DNA of 64,000 bases, taken from positions 186,001-250,000 of the forward strand of contig NZ_LMSS01000003.1 of the NCBI RefSeq assembly GCF_001429605.1. The letters are read 5' to 3'. Positions within the stretch are counted from its first letter, which is position 1. Every line of letters begins with the position of its first letter. The position numbers and the translations under genes were made by a program. This DNA is from Phycicoccus sp. Soil802 (GTDB taxonomy: Bacteria; Actinomycetota; Actinomycetes; Actinomycetales; Dermatophilaceae). This document shows positions 46,843 through 55,406 of this stretch, one piece after another. Below the pieces are notes generated by a model. The model had not been told where the DNA came from. It made no database searches and worked only from the letters and a program-made list of their open reading frames with translations.

Positions 46843-47885
46843 CCGTCGACGAAGGCGCGCACGGGTCCGACCACGTCCACGGACACCGGCGTGCCGGCAG
46901 CCCAGGCCTCCAACCCGTTGACCCGGGCCGTGAGCCGCAGTCCCGGATGGCCGTCGGAGTCGACGAGGTCGAGGGTGACCAGCGCGTCGTGGCCGAAGTA
47001 GGTCGTCGACACGACCTCCGCCCGACGGCCGCCCGGCGCCTTGACCAGTCGGAGCTGCTCGGGCCGGACGAGGACGTCGACCGACCCCTCTGGCGCGCGG
47101 CCGTCGAGCGCGAGCTCCCCGAGCGCGCACTCCACCCGGTCGCCGCGCACGATCCCGCTCACGAACTGCGCCTCGCCGAGGAACTCCGCCGAACGGCGGT
47201 CGGCCGGCGCGCCATACACCTGCACGGGACTCCCGACCTGCGAGAGGCGACCTTCGTGCATGATCGCCACCTGGTCGGCGAAGGACAGCGCCTCGGCCTG
47301 GTCGTGCGTGACCAGGACGACGGTGACCCCTTCGTGGTGCAGGGCCTCGGCCACTGCCTCGCGGGTGGCGGCGCGCAGGCCGGTGTCGAGGGAGGAGAAC
47401 GGCTCGTCGAGGACGACCAGCCGCGGTCGCGGGGCGAGGGCGCGGGCGATGGCCACCCGCTGCTGCTGGCCACCGGAGAGCTGGTCGGGACGCCGTCCCA
47501 TCAGACCGGGGTCGAGCCCGAGGAGGCCGAGCAGCTCGGCGACCCGATCGGTGTCCTTCCGCTCGGCCCGGGGAAGCCCGAACGCCACGTTCGCCGCGAT
47601 CGAGAGGTGCGGGAAGAGGTTGCCCTCCTGGGCCACGTAGCCGATCCGCCTGCGCTCGGGCGGCGTCCACGCCCCGTCGCCGGCCACGGTCTCGTCGTCG
47701 AGGACGACGGACCCGGCGGTGGGCGGCTGGAACCCGGTGACCACGCGCAGCAGGGTGGTCTTGCCGCAGCCGGACGGCCCGAGGATCGCGGTCGTCGACC
47801 CCGAGGGGACGACCAGGTCGATGCCGTGCAGGACCTCCGTGCGCCCATAGGTGGCACGCACGCCGCGCACGAGAAGCGTGGTCAC
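46812..47885 (-). CDS. fbpC: Fe(III) ABC transporter ATP-binding protein
   Basis: This 357-residue ABC ATPase resembles FbpC: Walker [39 protein letters not shown], and a C-terminal TOBE-type regulatory domain ([13 protein letters not shown]). It energises the FbpB permease. The GTG start overlaps the fbpB stop (GTGA). Its 3' end overlaps the fusion gene on the other strand by 31 bases. Confidence 0.9.
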   Translation of the reverse strand: MTTLLVRGVRATYGRTEVLHGIDLVVPSGSTTAILGPSGCGKTTLLRVVTGFQPPTAGSVVLDDETVAGDGAWTPPERRRIGYVAQEGNLFPHLSIAANVAFGLPRAERKDTDRVAELLGLLGLDPGLMGRRPDQLSGGQQQRVAIARALAPRPRLVVLDEPFSSLDTGLRAATREAVAEALHHEGVTVVLVTHDQAEALSFADQVAIMHEGRLSQVGSPVQVYGAPADRRSAEFLGEAQFVSGIVRGDRVECALGELALDGRAPEGSVDVLVRPEQLRLVKAPGGRRAEVVSTTYFGHDALVTLDLVDSDGHPGLRLTARVNGLEAWAAGTPVSVDVVGPVRAFVDGQAGTVPSPG

Positions 47886-49417
47886 AGGTCAGGCTCCTCA
47901 TCGGAACGGTGGAGCAGCAGGTAGGTCACGGGTGTCGACACGAGGATCAGTGCCGCGGCATACGGCGCGGCGCCTGCGTAGTCGATGCTCTCACTGGCGC
48001 TCCAGAACGCCGTCGCGAGGGTGCGCACACCGGTCGGCGCGAGGATCAGCGTCGCCGTCAGCTCGGTCGAGACCGCGATGAACACCATCGCGAAGCCGGC
48101 CAGCGCGCCCGGCAGCGTGAGGGGGAGCAGGACCCGGGCGAAGGTGCGGACCGGGCCGGCGCCCAGGGCGCGCGCCGCCTGGGTGAGCTCCTCCGGGGCG
48201 TGCGCCATGGAGGCGCGGATGCTCACCATCGCGCGCGGGATGAAGAGGATCGCGTATGCCGCGACGAGCACGATGCTGGTCTGGTAGACCGGTCGCGCGT
48301 ACCGGATCGTCAAGGTGACCAGCGCGAGGGCGACCACGACCCCGGGGAGTGACGACGCGACATACGTGGCCCGCTCGGTGAGGATGCTCAGCCAGGACCT
48401 GCGCCGGCTGATCAGCCAGGCGACGGGGAACGCCGCCACGACCGTGAGCAGGCCCGCCACGAGCGCCAACCCGATAGTGCTGCCGACCGTCACGAGCCAG
48501 GTCCGCCCATCGAAGGTGGGGTCCCCGGCTGCGAGCCACCGGGCCAGGCTCGCGACGGGGACGCCGAGGGCCGCCGCCGTGAGGCCGCCCATCAGGGCCA
48601 GCGCCGGGGCCTTCCAGCGCCCCAGGGCCGCACGCACCGGGCGCCGGGCGGCGCCGCGGCCGACCCGGGCCTGGCGGCTCGTGCCGCGCAGGAGCTGGTC
48701 GGCCGTGAGCAGCCCGAGGCAGAGGCCCATCAGGACCAGGGCGAGCAGGCTCCCGGCGCTGTCGCTGAAGGCGACCTGGAACTGCTCGAGGATGGCCGTG
48801 GTGAAGGTCGGGAAGCGCAGCATCGCCAGCACCCCGAACTCGGCGAGCAGGTGCAGCGACACCAGGAGCATCCCGCCGAGCGTGGCGTGGCGCAGCTGGG
48901 GCAGGACAGCGCGCAGGAAGGCACGCCAGGGCCCGAGCCCCAGCGACCGGGCGGTCTCCTCCACGGTCGGGTCGAGGCTGCGCAGCGCTGCCGACACCGG
49001 CAGGAAGACGAAGGGGAAGTAGGACAACGTCGTCACCAGGACGGCGCCGCGCAGGCCCTCGAGGTCGGGTCGGACGGTGACCCAGGCGTAGCTGTTGACG
49101 AAGGCCGGGACGGCGAGCGGGCACACCATGAGCACCCGCCAGACCCGGGCGCCCGGCAGCGCGGTCCGCTCGACGAGCCACGCGGTGCTGAGGCCGAGGA
49201 GGGTCGTGGCCGTCACGGTCAGCACGACCAGGGCGGTCGTGTTGCGCAGGAGCTCGGCCACCCGCGGACGCCACAGCAGGGTGCGCGCGGCGTCCCACCC
49301 GACGTCGATGCTCGCGGCCACGACCACCCCGAGCGGCAGCAGGCACAGCACTGCGACCGCGAGGCTCGTGACCACGACCGGGACGGGGGAGCGTGTCCCC
49401 CCGACGGAGCGGGCCAC
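47882..49417 (-). CDS. fbpB: Fe(III) ABC transporter permease (two fused permease halves)
   Basis: This 511-residue permease has about 12 helices in two homologous halves, each with a binding-protein-dependent transport loop (ETARSLGLGPWRAFLRAVLPQLRHATLGG in the first half and ELTQAARALGAGPVRTFARVLLPLTLPGALAG in the second), as in FbpB/SfuB. The GTG start directly abuts the fbpA stop. Confidence 0.92.
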   Translation of the reverse strand: MARSVGGTRSPVPVVVTSLAVAVLCLLPLGVVVAASIDVGWDAARTLLWRPRVAELLRNTTALVVLTVTATTLLGLSTAWLVERTALPGARVWRVLMVCPLAVPAFVNSYAWVTVRPDLEGLRGAVLVTTLSYFPFVFLPVSAALRSLDPTVEETARSLGLGPWRAFLRAVLPQLRHATLGGMLLVSLHLLAEFGVLAMLRFPTFTTAILEQFQVAFSDSAGSLLALVLMGLCLGLLTADQLLRGTSRQARVGRGAARRPVRAALGRWKAPALALMGGLTAAALGVPVASLARWLAAGDPTFDGRTWLVTVGSTIGLALVAGLLTVVAAFPVAWLISRRRSWLSILTERATYVASSLPGVVVALALVTLTIRYARPVYQTSIVLVAAYAILFIPRAMVSIRASMAHAPEELTQAARALGAGPVRTFARVLLPLTLPGALAGFAMVFIAVSTELTATLILAPTGVRTLATAFWSASESIDYAGAAPYAAALILVSTPVTYLLLHRSDEEPDL

Positions 49418-50449
49418 CTAGAGGATGCCCGCCTTCGTCATGAGCTCGATGACCTTGGGTCCGTTGAGCGTGGACGGGTCGAGGTCGGGCGCCTGCAAGG
49501 AGGGCAGCGGCTCGAGGGCCGGGTCGGACGCGACGCCGTTGCCGACGGCATACTCCTTGGCGTCACTGGTGGCCAGCATCTTCTGGCCCTCGGCGCTGGT
49601 CACGAAGGCCAGGAACTTCTGGGCGTTGGCGGCGTGCTTGCTCGCCTTGAGGACCGCGCCGCCCGACAGGCTCACGAAGGCGCCCGGGTCCTGGTGGCGG
49701 AAGTAGAGCAGCTTGGTGTTCTTGCTGCCGGCCTTGGTGAGGGCCTGGTCGCGGTACCAGTAGTAGTGGTACATGATCCCGACGGGGACCTGGCCGGCGT
49801 TCACGGCCTTCATCACGGCGATGTTGTTCTGGTAGATCTTGCCGCCGTCCTTGAGGCCCTTGAGCCAGGCCGCTGCCTTGGCCTCGCCCTCGGTCGCGAC
49901 GATCGCGGAGACGATGGCCTGGAAGTCGGCGCCACCGGCCGCGGCGCCCCACTTGCCGCTCCACTTGGGGTCCTGCAGGTCCATGATCGACTTCGGCAGC
50001 TCGGCCTCGGTGATCTTGCTGGGGTTGTAGACCAGCACCGTGGAGCGGGCCGCGATGCCGATCCACTGCTTGCTGCTCGGGGCGTAGGCCTTGCCGACCT
50101 GAGCCTCGGTCGCGGGGTCGACGGTCGCCAGCAGCCCGGCGTCCTGCACGGTCGTCATCGCCGGGGAGTTCTCGGTGAGGAAGACGTCGGCGGGCGACTT
50201 GGCGCCCTCCTGGACGATCTGGTTGCCCATCGAGGAGTCGTTGCCGTAGCGGATCTGGACGTCGATCCCGGTGTCCGCCTTGAACTTCTCGGCCCAGGCC
50301 TGGGTGAGGTTCTCGTGCTGCGCGCTGTAGATGGTCAGCTTGTCGGGGTCGAGGTTCTTGCCGGCTTCGAGGGTGCCGTCGCCGCAGGCCGTGAGGGCCA
50401 CCAGGCTCACCACGCCGAGTGCAGCGAGGATGGATCGTCGAAGGGCCAC
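49418..50449 (-). CDS. fbpA: Fe(III) ABC transporter substrate-binding lipoprotein
   Basis: This 343-residue binding protein has a signal peptide with lipobox LTAC (Cys22) and mature sequence LTIYSAQHENLTQAWAEKFKADTGIDVQIRYGND, then VPVGIMYHYYWYRDQ, whose tyrosines match the iron-coordinating pair of FbpA. The GTG at 50449 is chosen because AGGAGA lies six bases upstream; an in-frame start 15 codons earlier lacks support. It heads the fbpABC operon behind an IdeR-like box and a leader hairpin (GGCGACGC/GCGTCGCC, 50472-50492). Confidence 0.92.
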   Translation of the reverse strand: MALRRSILAALGVVSLVALTACGDGTLEAGKNLDPDKLTIYSAQHENLTQAWAEKFKADTGIDVQIRYGNDSSMGNQIVQEGAKSPADVFLTENSPAMTTVQDAGLLATVDPATEAQVGKAYAPSSKQWIGIAARSTVLVYNPSKITEAELPKSIMDLQDPKWSGKWGAAAGGADFQAIVSAIVATEGEAKAAAWLKGLKDGGKIYQNNIAVMKAVNAGQVPVGIMYHYYWYRDQALTKAGSKNTKLLYFRHQDPGAFVSLSGGAVLKASKHAANAQKFLAFVTSAEGQKMLATSDAKEYAVGNGVASDPALEPLPSLQAPDLDPSTLNGPKVIELMTKAGIL

Positions 50450-50491
50450 GCGAGTTCTCCTGGGGTCGTCCGGCGACGCGTCCAGCGTCGC

Positions 50492-50510
50492 CAAGGGAAG
50501 CCTTACCTAA
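50492..50510 (-). promoter_or_regulatory. IdeR/DtxR-like iron box before fbpABC
   Basis: On the reverse strand TTAGGTAAGGCTTCCCTTG matches the IdeR consensus at about 14 of 19 positions, with the left half nearly complete. It lies 42 bases upstream of the fbpA start. Confidence 0.7.
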
Positions 50511-50628
50511 CCAAAGGCTACAGCCTCCCGGCTGCTCGCCGAGACCCCCCGCTTTCACGAGGTATGCCGCGTGGCTCGCTTCCGTGTTTGTCCGTGGGGA
50601 GCGGGTGCGACCGGGCACACTGGTGCCC

Positions 50629-51084
50629 GTGGGGTCGTGTTGGGAGTCCGGGCGGCCGGAGTGGCTGTTCGTCAGCACGCTGATGGGGTTCGGCCTCGGG
50701 GTGGCTCTTGGAATGCTGGCCTGGATCGCATGGGCGCCGCCACAACGCCGCCCCACTCCGAGTCGACGCGAGAGGACCATCAGGAGGGTGTGGAGCGGTG
50801 CCCTGCTGGGCTGGGGCGTCTTCGCCTTCTTCGCCGGTACCCAACGGACCTTGACCGACGTCCTCGCCGCGGGCGCGGGCGGGCTGGTCATCGTGGCGAT
50901 CGCACTGGTCGTCCACCGCGCGCAACGGGCTGCGCTCGATGGAGTGCCGATGCCTGCCGGCCTGGCCACGGCCTACCTGTTCGTGCGGTGGTCGACCACG
51001 TCCTTCGCGGTCCTGGCCCTCGGTATCGGCACTTGGTCGATCGTGGCTTCCATCGCGCTGGGTCACTCCTGCGCCGGCACCTGA
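50629..51084 (+). CDS. Membrane protein with four predicted helices
   Basis: This 151-residue protein has hydrophobic segments in LMGFGLGVALGMLAWIAW, GALLGWGVFAFFA, AAGAGGLVIVAIALVV and FAVLALGIGTWSIVASIAL, with a basic cytosolic loop RRERTIRR. Its function is unknown. The GTG at 50629 follows CACACT by seven bases; upstream in-frame codons contain a copy of the 13-mer GTATGCCGCGTGG and are probably not translated. Confidence 0.65.
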   Translation: MGSCWESGRPEWLFVSTLMGFGLGVALGMLAWIAWAPPQRRPTPSRRERTIRRVWSGALLGWGVFAFFAGTQRTLTDVLAAGAGGLVIVAIALVVHRAQRAALDGVPMPAGLATAYLFVRWSTTSFAVLALGIGTWSIVASIALGHSCAGT

Positions 51085-51128
51085 TCGGGCAAGAATCGGG
51101 AGGCGCCCGGGCTTCCTGACTGGGCAGG

Positions 51129-51818
51129 ATGGCGGTCATGTTCGCCGACCTCTGGCCGACCTTCGGCCTGACCCTGTCCACCGCGCGGCTGGTGCTCAGG
51201 CTCCCCACTGACTCCGAGCTGGAAGCCCTGGCCCGGGTGGCTGCCGATGGCGTCCATGGCGAGGACGAGCGGCCGTTCCTGACCCCGTGGGCGGAGGGCA
51301 GCCCCGAGGAGCGGGCCCGCTCCGTGCTCGGCTCGCACTGGTCGGCGCTCGCGTCGTGGACGCCCGACTCCTGGCGTCTCGGTCTGGGCGTGTTCCTCCA
51401 CACTGGGGAAGCGATCGGTGTCGCTTCCCTGCGCGCCGCAGACTTCCGCGTCAACCGCGAGGTCACCACGTCGAGCTGGCTGGGTCTCGGCTGGCAGGGC
51501 CAGGGCTATGGCACCGAGGCTCGCACTGCCCTCCTGACGTTGGCCTTCGACCACCTCGGCGCCACGGATGCCACGACCGAGGTGTTCCAGGACAACCACA
51601 AGTCACAGGGTGTGTCCCGCAAGCTGGGTTATCTACCTGACGGCATCTCGCGCGATCGTCGCGGTGAGGATGTGGTCGTCTCCGATCGCCTGCGCCTGAC
51701 GTCCGAGCTGTGGGGGGCGAACGCCGACAAGGGCGAGGTCGAGGTCTCCGGTGTGGATGAGGCCCTGCCGATGTTCCTCGGAGACCCGCGGAGCGGCGAT
51801 CCTGCGGTCCCGACGTGA
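51129..51818 (+). CDS. GNAT-family N-acetyltransferase
   Basis: This 229-residue (or 226 from the ATG at 51138) acetyltransferase has the GNAT core: LSTARLVLRLPTDSELEALARVA at the N-terminus, TTSSWLGLGWQGQGYGTEARTALLTLAFDHLGA with the acetyl-CoA loop near residue 122, and DNHKSQGVSRKLGY. It resembles RimJ-type enzymes that acetylate protein or antibiotic amines; the target is unknown. Confidence 0.88.
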   Translation: MAVMFADLWPTFGLTLSTARLVLRLPTDSELEALARVAADGVHGEDERPFLTPWAEGSPEERARSVLGSHWSALASWTPDSWRLGLGVFLHTGEAIGVASLRAADFRVNREVTTSSWLGLGWQGQGYGTEARTALLTLAFDHLGATDATTEVFQDNHKSQGVSRKLGYLPDGISRDRRGEDVVVSDRLRLTSELWGANADKGEVEVSGVDEALPMFLGDPRSGDPAVPT

Positions 51819-51866
51819 GCGGACGGTGGAGCGTCGCGTCGGCGGCTCGAGGGCGAGGTGGCCCGG

Positions 51867-52394
51867 TCAGTCGCGTCGGGTCGAAGCCAGCGTGAGTTGT
51901 CGCCTGTGGTGGTCGTAGTGCTGGGTGGGGTAGTGGTAGACGTCGCGAAGGGTCATGACTTCCTTGAAGTACGGGTCCCAGCCGAGCGGGAAGTGCATGC
52001 CCTGGTCGAGCGAGGCTGGCGACTGTCGGCGGAGCGATTTCTGCAGACCAGTGATGACGCTGTCCATGAGTCGCTCCATGCCGCTGTAGCCCAGGACGCG
52101 TGCGCCGCCGAGGGAGCCGAGGTAGTTGACGACGTGGAAGGGCCGCGTGCCGGCGTTCAGCAGCGTCGCGAACCGTCTTGAGGCGCCATCAGGCAGGCGC
52201 GCGAAGGCGAGGACGAGGAGGCGCAGGTTTCGCACGAGCAGGTAGCCGAAGAGCATGTGGAAGAGCAGCTGCTCGTTGGTCCACTTGGTGCCATCACTCG
52301 GCTGTCGAAGCTCGGCGATCGTGGCTGTGTCGACAAGGTCTCGAAAGTCGGCGCGTACCCGGTCCAGCTCCGAGCAGATCTCCTCGGGGTCCAC
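51867..52394 (-). CDS. DinB-family protein
   Basis: This 175-residue four-helix-bundle protein resembles DinB/DfsB family proteins, which can be metal-dependent thiol transferases. It contains TKWTNEQLLFHMLFGYLLVRNLR with a candidate metal histidine and YHYPTQHYDHHRRQL at the C-terminus with others. The GTG at 52394 has GGAGG five bases upstream; the longer open frame is not supported. The substrate is unknown. Confidence 0.78.
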   Translation of the reverse strand: MDPEEICSELDRVRADFRDLVDTATIAELRQPSDGTKWTNEQLLFHMLFGYLLVRNLRLLVLAFARLPDGASRRFATLLNAGTRPFHVVNYLGSLGGARVLGYSGMERLMDSVITGLQKSLRRQSPASLDQGMHFPLGWDPYFKEVMTLRDVYHYPTQHYDHHRRQLTLASTRRD

Positions 52395-52531
52395 GGCAGC
52401 CTCCAGGTCGTCGAGTCGTCCTGAAGCAACGGTAGGCCGCGGGCGGCCCCGCGCTCTGAGCGAGCAATGAGTATCTGACGAGTGTGCCGCGATCCATGGG
52501 GTGTGTCCGCTGGGGCGGGAGTCAGATGCTT

Positions 52532-52909
52532 TCAGGAGGGCTGGCGACCTGCCGTGGCGAACAGGGTGTTCATCGCCGACAGCGCCTCGGGCTTCGCCTT
52601 GTAGTAGACCCAGGTGCCGCGCTTCTCCCGGTCGAGCAGGCCGGCTTGGTGCAGCACCTTGAGGTGGTGGCTGATCGTCGGCTGCGAGAGGTCGAACGCG
52701 TCGTTGAGGTCGCAGACGCACGCCTCACCGCCCTGGTGGGACAGGATCATCGACATCAGCCGCAGGCGCACCGGGTCGGCGATGGCCTTGAGCAGCCCGG
52801 AGACCTGTTCGGCCTGGTCGGCCGTCATGGGCTCGCGCGCCAGCGGCGCGCAGCAGGCCAGCGCGCGGTCGGACTGGATCACTGGCAGCTCGATCACGGA
52901 AATAGACAC
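52532..52909 (-). CDS. arsR: ArsR-family arsenic/metal-responsive repressor
   Basis: This 125-residue repressor has the ArsR winged helix (QPTISHHLKVLHQAGLLDREKRGTWVYYKAKPEAL) and the metalloid-binding motif GEACVCDLNDAF (Cys64, Cys66), plus a Cys-Cys pair at 19-20. It should leave DNA when it binds As(III) or a related metal. The GTG start lies inside the first operator palindrome, implying autoregulation. It is divergent from arsI. Confidence 0.92.
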   Translation of the reverse strand: MSISVIELPVIQSDRALACCAPLAREPMTADQAEQVSGLLKAIADPVRLRLMSMILSHQGGEACVCDLNDAFDLSQPTISHHLKVLHQAGLLDREKRGTWVYYKAKPEALSAMNTLFATAGRQPS

Positions 52910-52917
52910 GCGTCTAT
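52902..52917. promoter_or_regulatory. ArsR operator, arsR-proximal
   Basis: ATAGACACGCGTCTAT is a near-perfect 16-bp palindrome that overlaps the arsR start codon. It shares the ATAGA/TCTAT arms with the site at 52957. Confidence 0.75.
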
Positions 52918-52956
52918 ATTGACACAGGCCGATATACGGTGGCAAGGTGACGACAC

Positions 52957-52972
52957 ATAGACACTCATCTAT
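52957..52972. promoter_or_regulatory. ArsR operator, arsI-proximal
   Basis: ATAGACACTCATCTAT lies 15 bases before the arsI ATG and has the same arms as the operator at 52902, spaced 55 bases from it. Confidence 0.7.
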
Positions 52973-52987
52973 TCATTGGAGCACCCC

Positions 52988-53491
52988 ATGTCTCGCGTTC
53001 AACTGGCCCTCCGCGTTGCCGACCTCGACGCCTCGATCGAGTTCTACTCACGTCTGTTCGACGCCACCCCGGCCAAGCGCCGCCCCGGCTACGCGAACTT
53101 CGCGATCGCCGAGCCGCCGCTCAAGTTGGTCCTGCTGGAGGGCCAGCCCGGTGAGGACACCCGGATGGACCACCTCGGCGTCGAGGTCGAGTCCACCGAC
53201 CTGGTTGCCTCCGCGACCAACCGTCTCGCCGACGCCGGGCTCGCCACCCGGATCGAGGACAACACCACCTGTTGCTACGCCGTCCAGGACAAGGTCTGGG
53301 TGACCGGACCGGGCAGCGAACCGTGGGAGGTCTACACCGTCAAGGACGACGCACGTCCCGACCTGGAGGGCAAGACCAGCCTCGCCCTGTCGGAGGTGTC
53401 CGGCGACGGGACCTGCTGCGCGACCGACGCGGCCGACGACATGTCCACCACCCAGTCCAAGGAGAAGCAGCCCGCTGCGGCGTGCTGCTGA
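52988..53491 (+). CDS. arsI: ArsI/CadI-family VOC protein (C-As lyase-like)
   Basis: This 167-residue vicinal-oxygen-chelate protein resembles ArsI/CadI: SRVQLALRVADLDASIEFYSRLF, KRRPGYANFAIAEPPLKLVLLE and the vicinal cysteine pair in NTTCCYAVQDKVWV (Cys95, Cys96). ArsI cleaves the carbon-arsenic bond of trivalent methylarsenicals. The C-terminus ends in a further Cys-Cys. TTGGAG precedes the ATG. It is controlled by the divergent ArsR. No arsenite pump or reductase is nearby. Confidence 0.9.
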   Translation: MSRVQLALRVADLDASIEFYSRLFDATPAKRRPGYANFAIAEPPLKLVLLEGQPGEDTRMDHLGVEVESTDLVASATNRLADAGLATRIEDNTTCCYAVQDKVWVTGPGSEPWEVYTVKDDARPDLEGKTSLALSEVSGDGTCCATDAADDMSTTQSKEKQPAAACC

Positions 53492-53504
53492 AAGGAGAAC
53501 CGTC

Positions 53505-53735
53505 ATGCACCCCTACCTGTCCGGCCTGATGGCCGAAGCGCACCGCGAAGACCTGCTCCGCGAGGCGGACCAGCACCGGCTCGTCACGCAGGCCAGCGCG
53601 GCCCGTCCCCGCCGTGGACTGGCTCAGTGGCAGGCTGCCCTGGCTCAGGCGGGCGAGAAGGTCCGTCTGCCGGCCACCCCCCGGCCATCAGACGCGGCAG
53701 GTTGCGTGCCGCAGCCCGTCTGCTGCCCTGCCTGA
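53505..53735 (+). CDS. Small protein with cysteine-rich tail, ars operon
   Basis: This 76-residue protein starts MHPYLSGLMAEAHREDLLREADQHRLV, a pattern seen in small uncharacterised actinobacterial proteins, and ends CVPQPVCCPA (Cys67, Cys73, Cys74). AAAGGAGAA precedes the ATG and it lies 13 bases after arsI, so it is co-transcribed. The tail could bind thiophilic metals. No function is known. Confidence 0.7.
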   Translation: MHPYLSGLMAEAHREDLLREADQHRLVTQASAARPRRGLAQWQAALAQAGEKVRLPATPRPSDAAGCVPQPVCCPA

Positions 53736-53750
53736 CCCGCCCAAACGGAA

Positions 53751-53783
53751 GAGGCCCGAACCATGCAGGGTGGTTCGGGCCTC
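53751..53783 (+). terminator. Stem-loop terminator of the ars operon
   Basis: GAGGCCCGAACCA (53751-53763) pairs perfectly with 53771-53783 around a seven-base loop, 15 bases after the last gene of the operon. Confidence 0.85.
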
Positions 53784-53827
53784 CGTCCCGACTGGGGTCG
53801 TCGGTGACCTCACGGCCGTCACCGCTG

Positions 53828-53863
53828 GTGGGCCCCGTGGGACTCGAACCCACAACCTACGGA
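53828..53863. repeat. Attachment-site copy (tRNA-Lys 3' fragment)
   Basis: These 36 bases are identical to 57458-57493 inside tRNA-Lys, and identity stops on both sides. They encode the T-arm and acceptor 3' strand only, so this copy is not a working tRNA. It marks the distal end of the integrated element. Confidence 0.9.
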
Positions 53864-54133
53864 GTGCCCGTCAGTCGTGCGGCCGTGAGGACTTTGTGCC
53901 GGTTCTCGTGCTTGATGGCTACCGCGTGGTTGTGGTTGTTCCGAGCGCGAAGACAGTCCTCGTGTCCTGCTCGTAGGTGGGCGGAGAGTGGAGCGCAGGG
54001 TCGGGGGCACGGCGAGAGGTGGTATTCGGGGAACCGGCGTTGTTCGGAGTTGGGTCGATCTATCCGATCTGCCCCGTCTCGGTCGGCTGCGACAGCTACC
54101 GTTCCTGTCGATGGTTCGATCGGAAGGTGGGGG

Positions 54134-54655
54134 ATGGGTTCTTACAGCACGCTTGTCATGGCGTTCAGGTTTCGCGCTGATACACCGCCGGCTGTGTTGG
54201 GGGCATTTTCTGCGCTAGAGCGCCCGATCGGAGCGGGCGCCCCCTGGTATCCCGCGCCGAATCTGCCCAGTCCAAACGTTGAGCCGGTTGAGGAGTGGGA
54301 GCCGGACTATGAAGAGGCAGGATGGGAAGAGCCGGATCCGCTGGCGGACGAGCCTTGGCGGCACGAGTGGGCGCCGCACTTCGGTGGATTGCTGGACCCC
54401 GACTGGTCACCAAGCGCCTCCCTTGAATGGCGCGGCGCGTGGCACTTCGAGTGTCGTTCGATGTTCAAAGCGTCACCTGATGTTGTGGATAGGTCCTTGG
54501 CTTGGCTTGGTCCCTACATCGATCCGGGCCACCAGGTGAATCGGCCGATTCTCCTGGGCTACGTTGAGTACGAATACGCGGCGCGCCCGTGGCTGCTCTG
54601 GTGGAGTGACGGCGAGGTGTCGTTGGAGAACCTCAACGCGGACGGCGAATGGTAG
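54134..54655 (+). CDS. Island-borne hypothetical protein
   Basis: This 173-residue protein is not recognised. It begins MGSYSTLVMAFRFRADTPPAVLGAFSALE and is rich in Trp, Pro and acidic residues (NVEPVEEWEPDYEEAGWEEPDPLADEPW). It has no signal peptide or membrane helix. The ATG is preceded by AAGGTGGGGG. Base composition is less GC-rich than the flanks, consistent with the mobile element. The upstream 270 bases after the att copy show nothing I recognise. Confidence 0.65.
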   Translation: MGSYSTLVMAFRFRADTPPAVLGAFSALERPIGAGAPWYPAPNLPSPNVEPVEEWEPDYEEAGWEEPDPLADEPWRHEWAPHFGGLLDPDWSPSASLEWRGAWHFECRSMFKASPDVVDRSLAWLGPYIDPGHQVNRPILLGYVEYEYAARPWLLWWSDGEVSLENLNADGEW

Positions 54656-54676
54656 GTCTCAGTCGCCCAGCAAGGG

Positions 54677-54704
54677 GAGCGCCCGGGGTAGACCCTGGGC
54701 GCTC
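54677..54704 (+). terminator. Stem-loop after the island hypothetical gene
   Basis: GAGCGCCC at 54677-54684 pairs with GGGCGCTC at 54697-54704, extended by GGG/CCC with one bulge. Confidence 0.65.
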
Positions 54705-54883
54705 GTGCTTTGGTCACAGGGGCGGGGTCCCCATCGCGGGGCCCCGCGCCTCGCGGCGGAGCCGCGCTTGAGCCAGTAAGGAAAGTCCTCACGACCCAGC
54801 TGCCGCGTCCTGTCCTGTCTCGGGTGATGCTTGACAGTCGAGTGTCAGCTGATGCTTGACGTCGGCCGGAGGCGGCGCGTGCG

Positions 54884-55264
54884 TCAGGCGTCGAAGCGGC
54901 GGCGGGCGGCCTCGATGTGACCGAAGTACTGGTGGGTCCAGCCGCACATTCCGTCGACCGTTGCGCGCAGGGCTTGACCCGGCTCTGTGAGGGTGTACTC
55001 GACCCGCGGTGGGACGGTGGGGTACACGGTGCGCTCGACCAAGCCGTTGCGCTCCAACATGCGCAGGTTCTGGGTGAGCATCTTGTGGCTGATGCCCTCG
55101 ATCTCCTTCCGCAGCTCGCTGAAGCGCAGGGTGCGATGACCCAGAGTCTCGACGATGAGGAACGCCCACTTGTTGGCGACGTCGGAGAAGATCTCCCGCG
55201 CCAATGAACCCGCGCGTGCCAGGTCTGCATCCTCGGGCGCGCCTGTGAACTGCTTGGTCTCCAT
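54884..55264 (-). CDS. HxlR-family transcriptional regulator
   Basis: This 126-residue winged-helix regulator has the HxlR pattern WAFLIVETLGHRTLRFSELRKEIEGISHKMLTQNLRMLERNGLVERTVYPTVPPRVEYTLTEPG. Such proteins often control a divergent redox gene, here the RidA-like gene. It has no redox cysteine in the N-terminal region; its one cysteine is in DGMCGW near the C-terminus. A 33-bp palindrome lies in the 142-base gap between the two genes. Confidence 0.92.
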   Translation of the reverse strand: METKQFTGAPEDADLARAGSLAREIFSDVANKWAFLIVETLGHRTLRFSELRKEIEGISHKMLTQNLRMLERNGLVERTVYPTVPPRVEYTLTEPGQALRATVDGMCGWTHQYFGHIEAARRRFDA

Positions 55265-55311
55265 CAGGTTCTCCAGTCACTGAAAAGTGCGTTCTTCCAC
55301 GTCAGCGTTCA

Positions 55312-55344
55312 CTCTCTTACAGTTCCTGAGTAACTACAAGAGAG
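55312..55344. promoter_or_regulatory. Probable HxlR operator
   Basis: CTCTCTT at 55312-55318 and AAGAGAG at 55338-55344 frame an inner AGTT/AACT pair, giving an imperfect 33-bp palindrome midway between the divergent genes. Confidence 0.6.
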
Positions 55345-55406
55345 CGAGCGTCTGGGTCGACGCGGACACGAGTTCAACCAGCGCTCAGGAAGAGGAGACA
55401 GGAAGC

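Noticed and set aside
53864-54133. Gene in the first 270 bases of the element remnant
   Set aside because: Open frames exist but show no protein character or ribosome site; nothing is supported.
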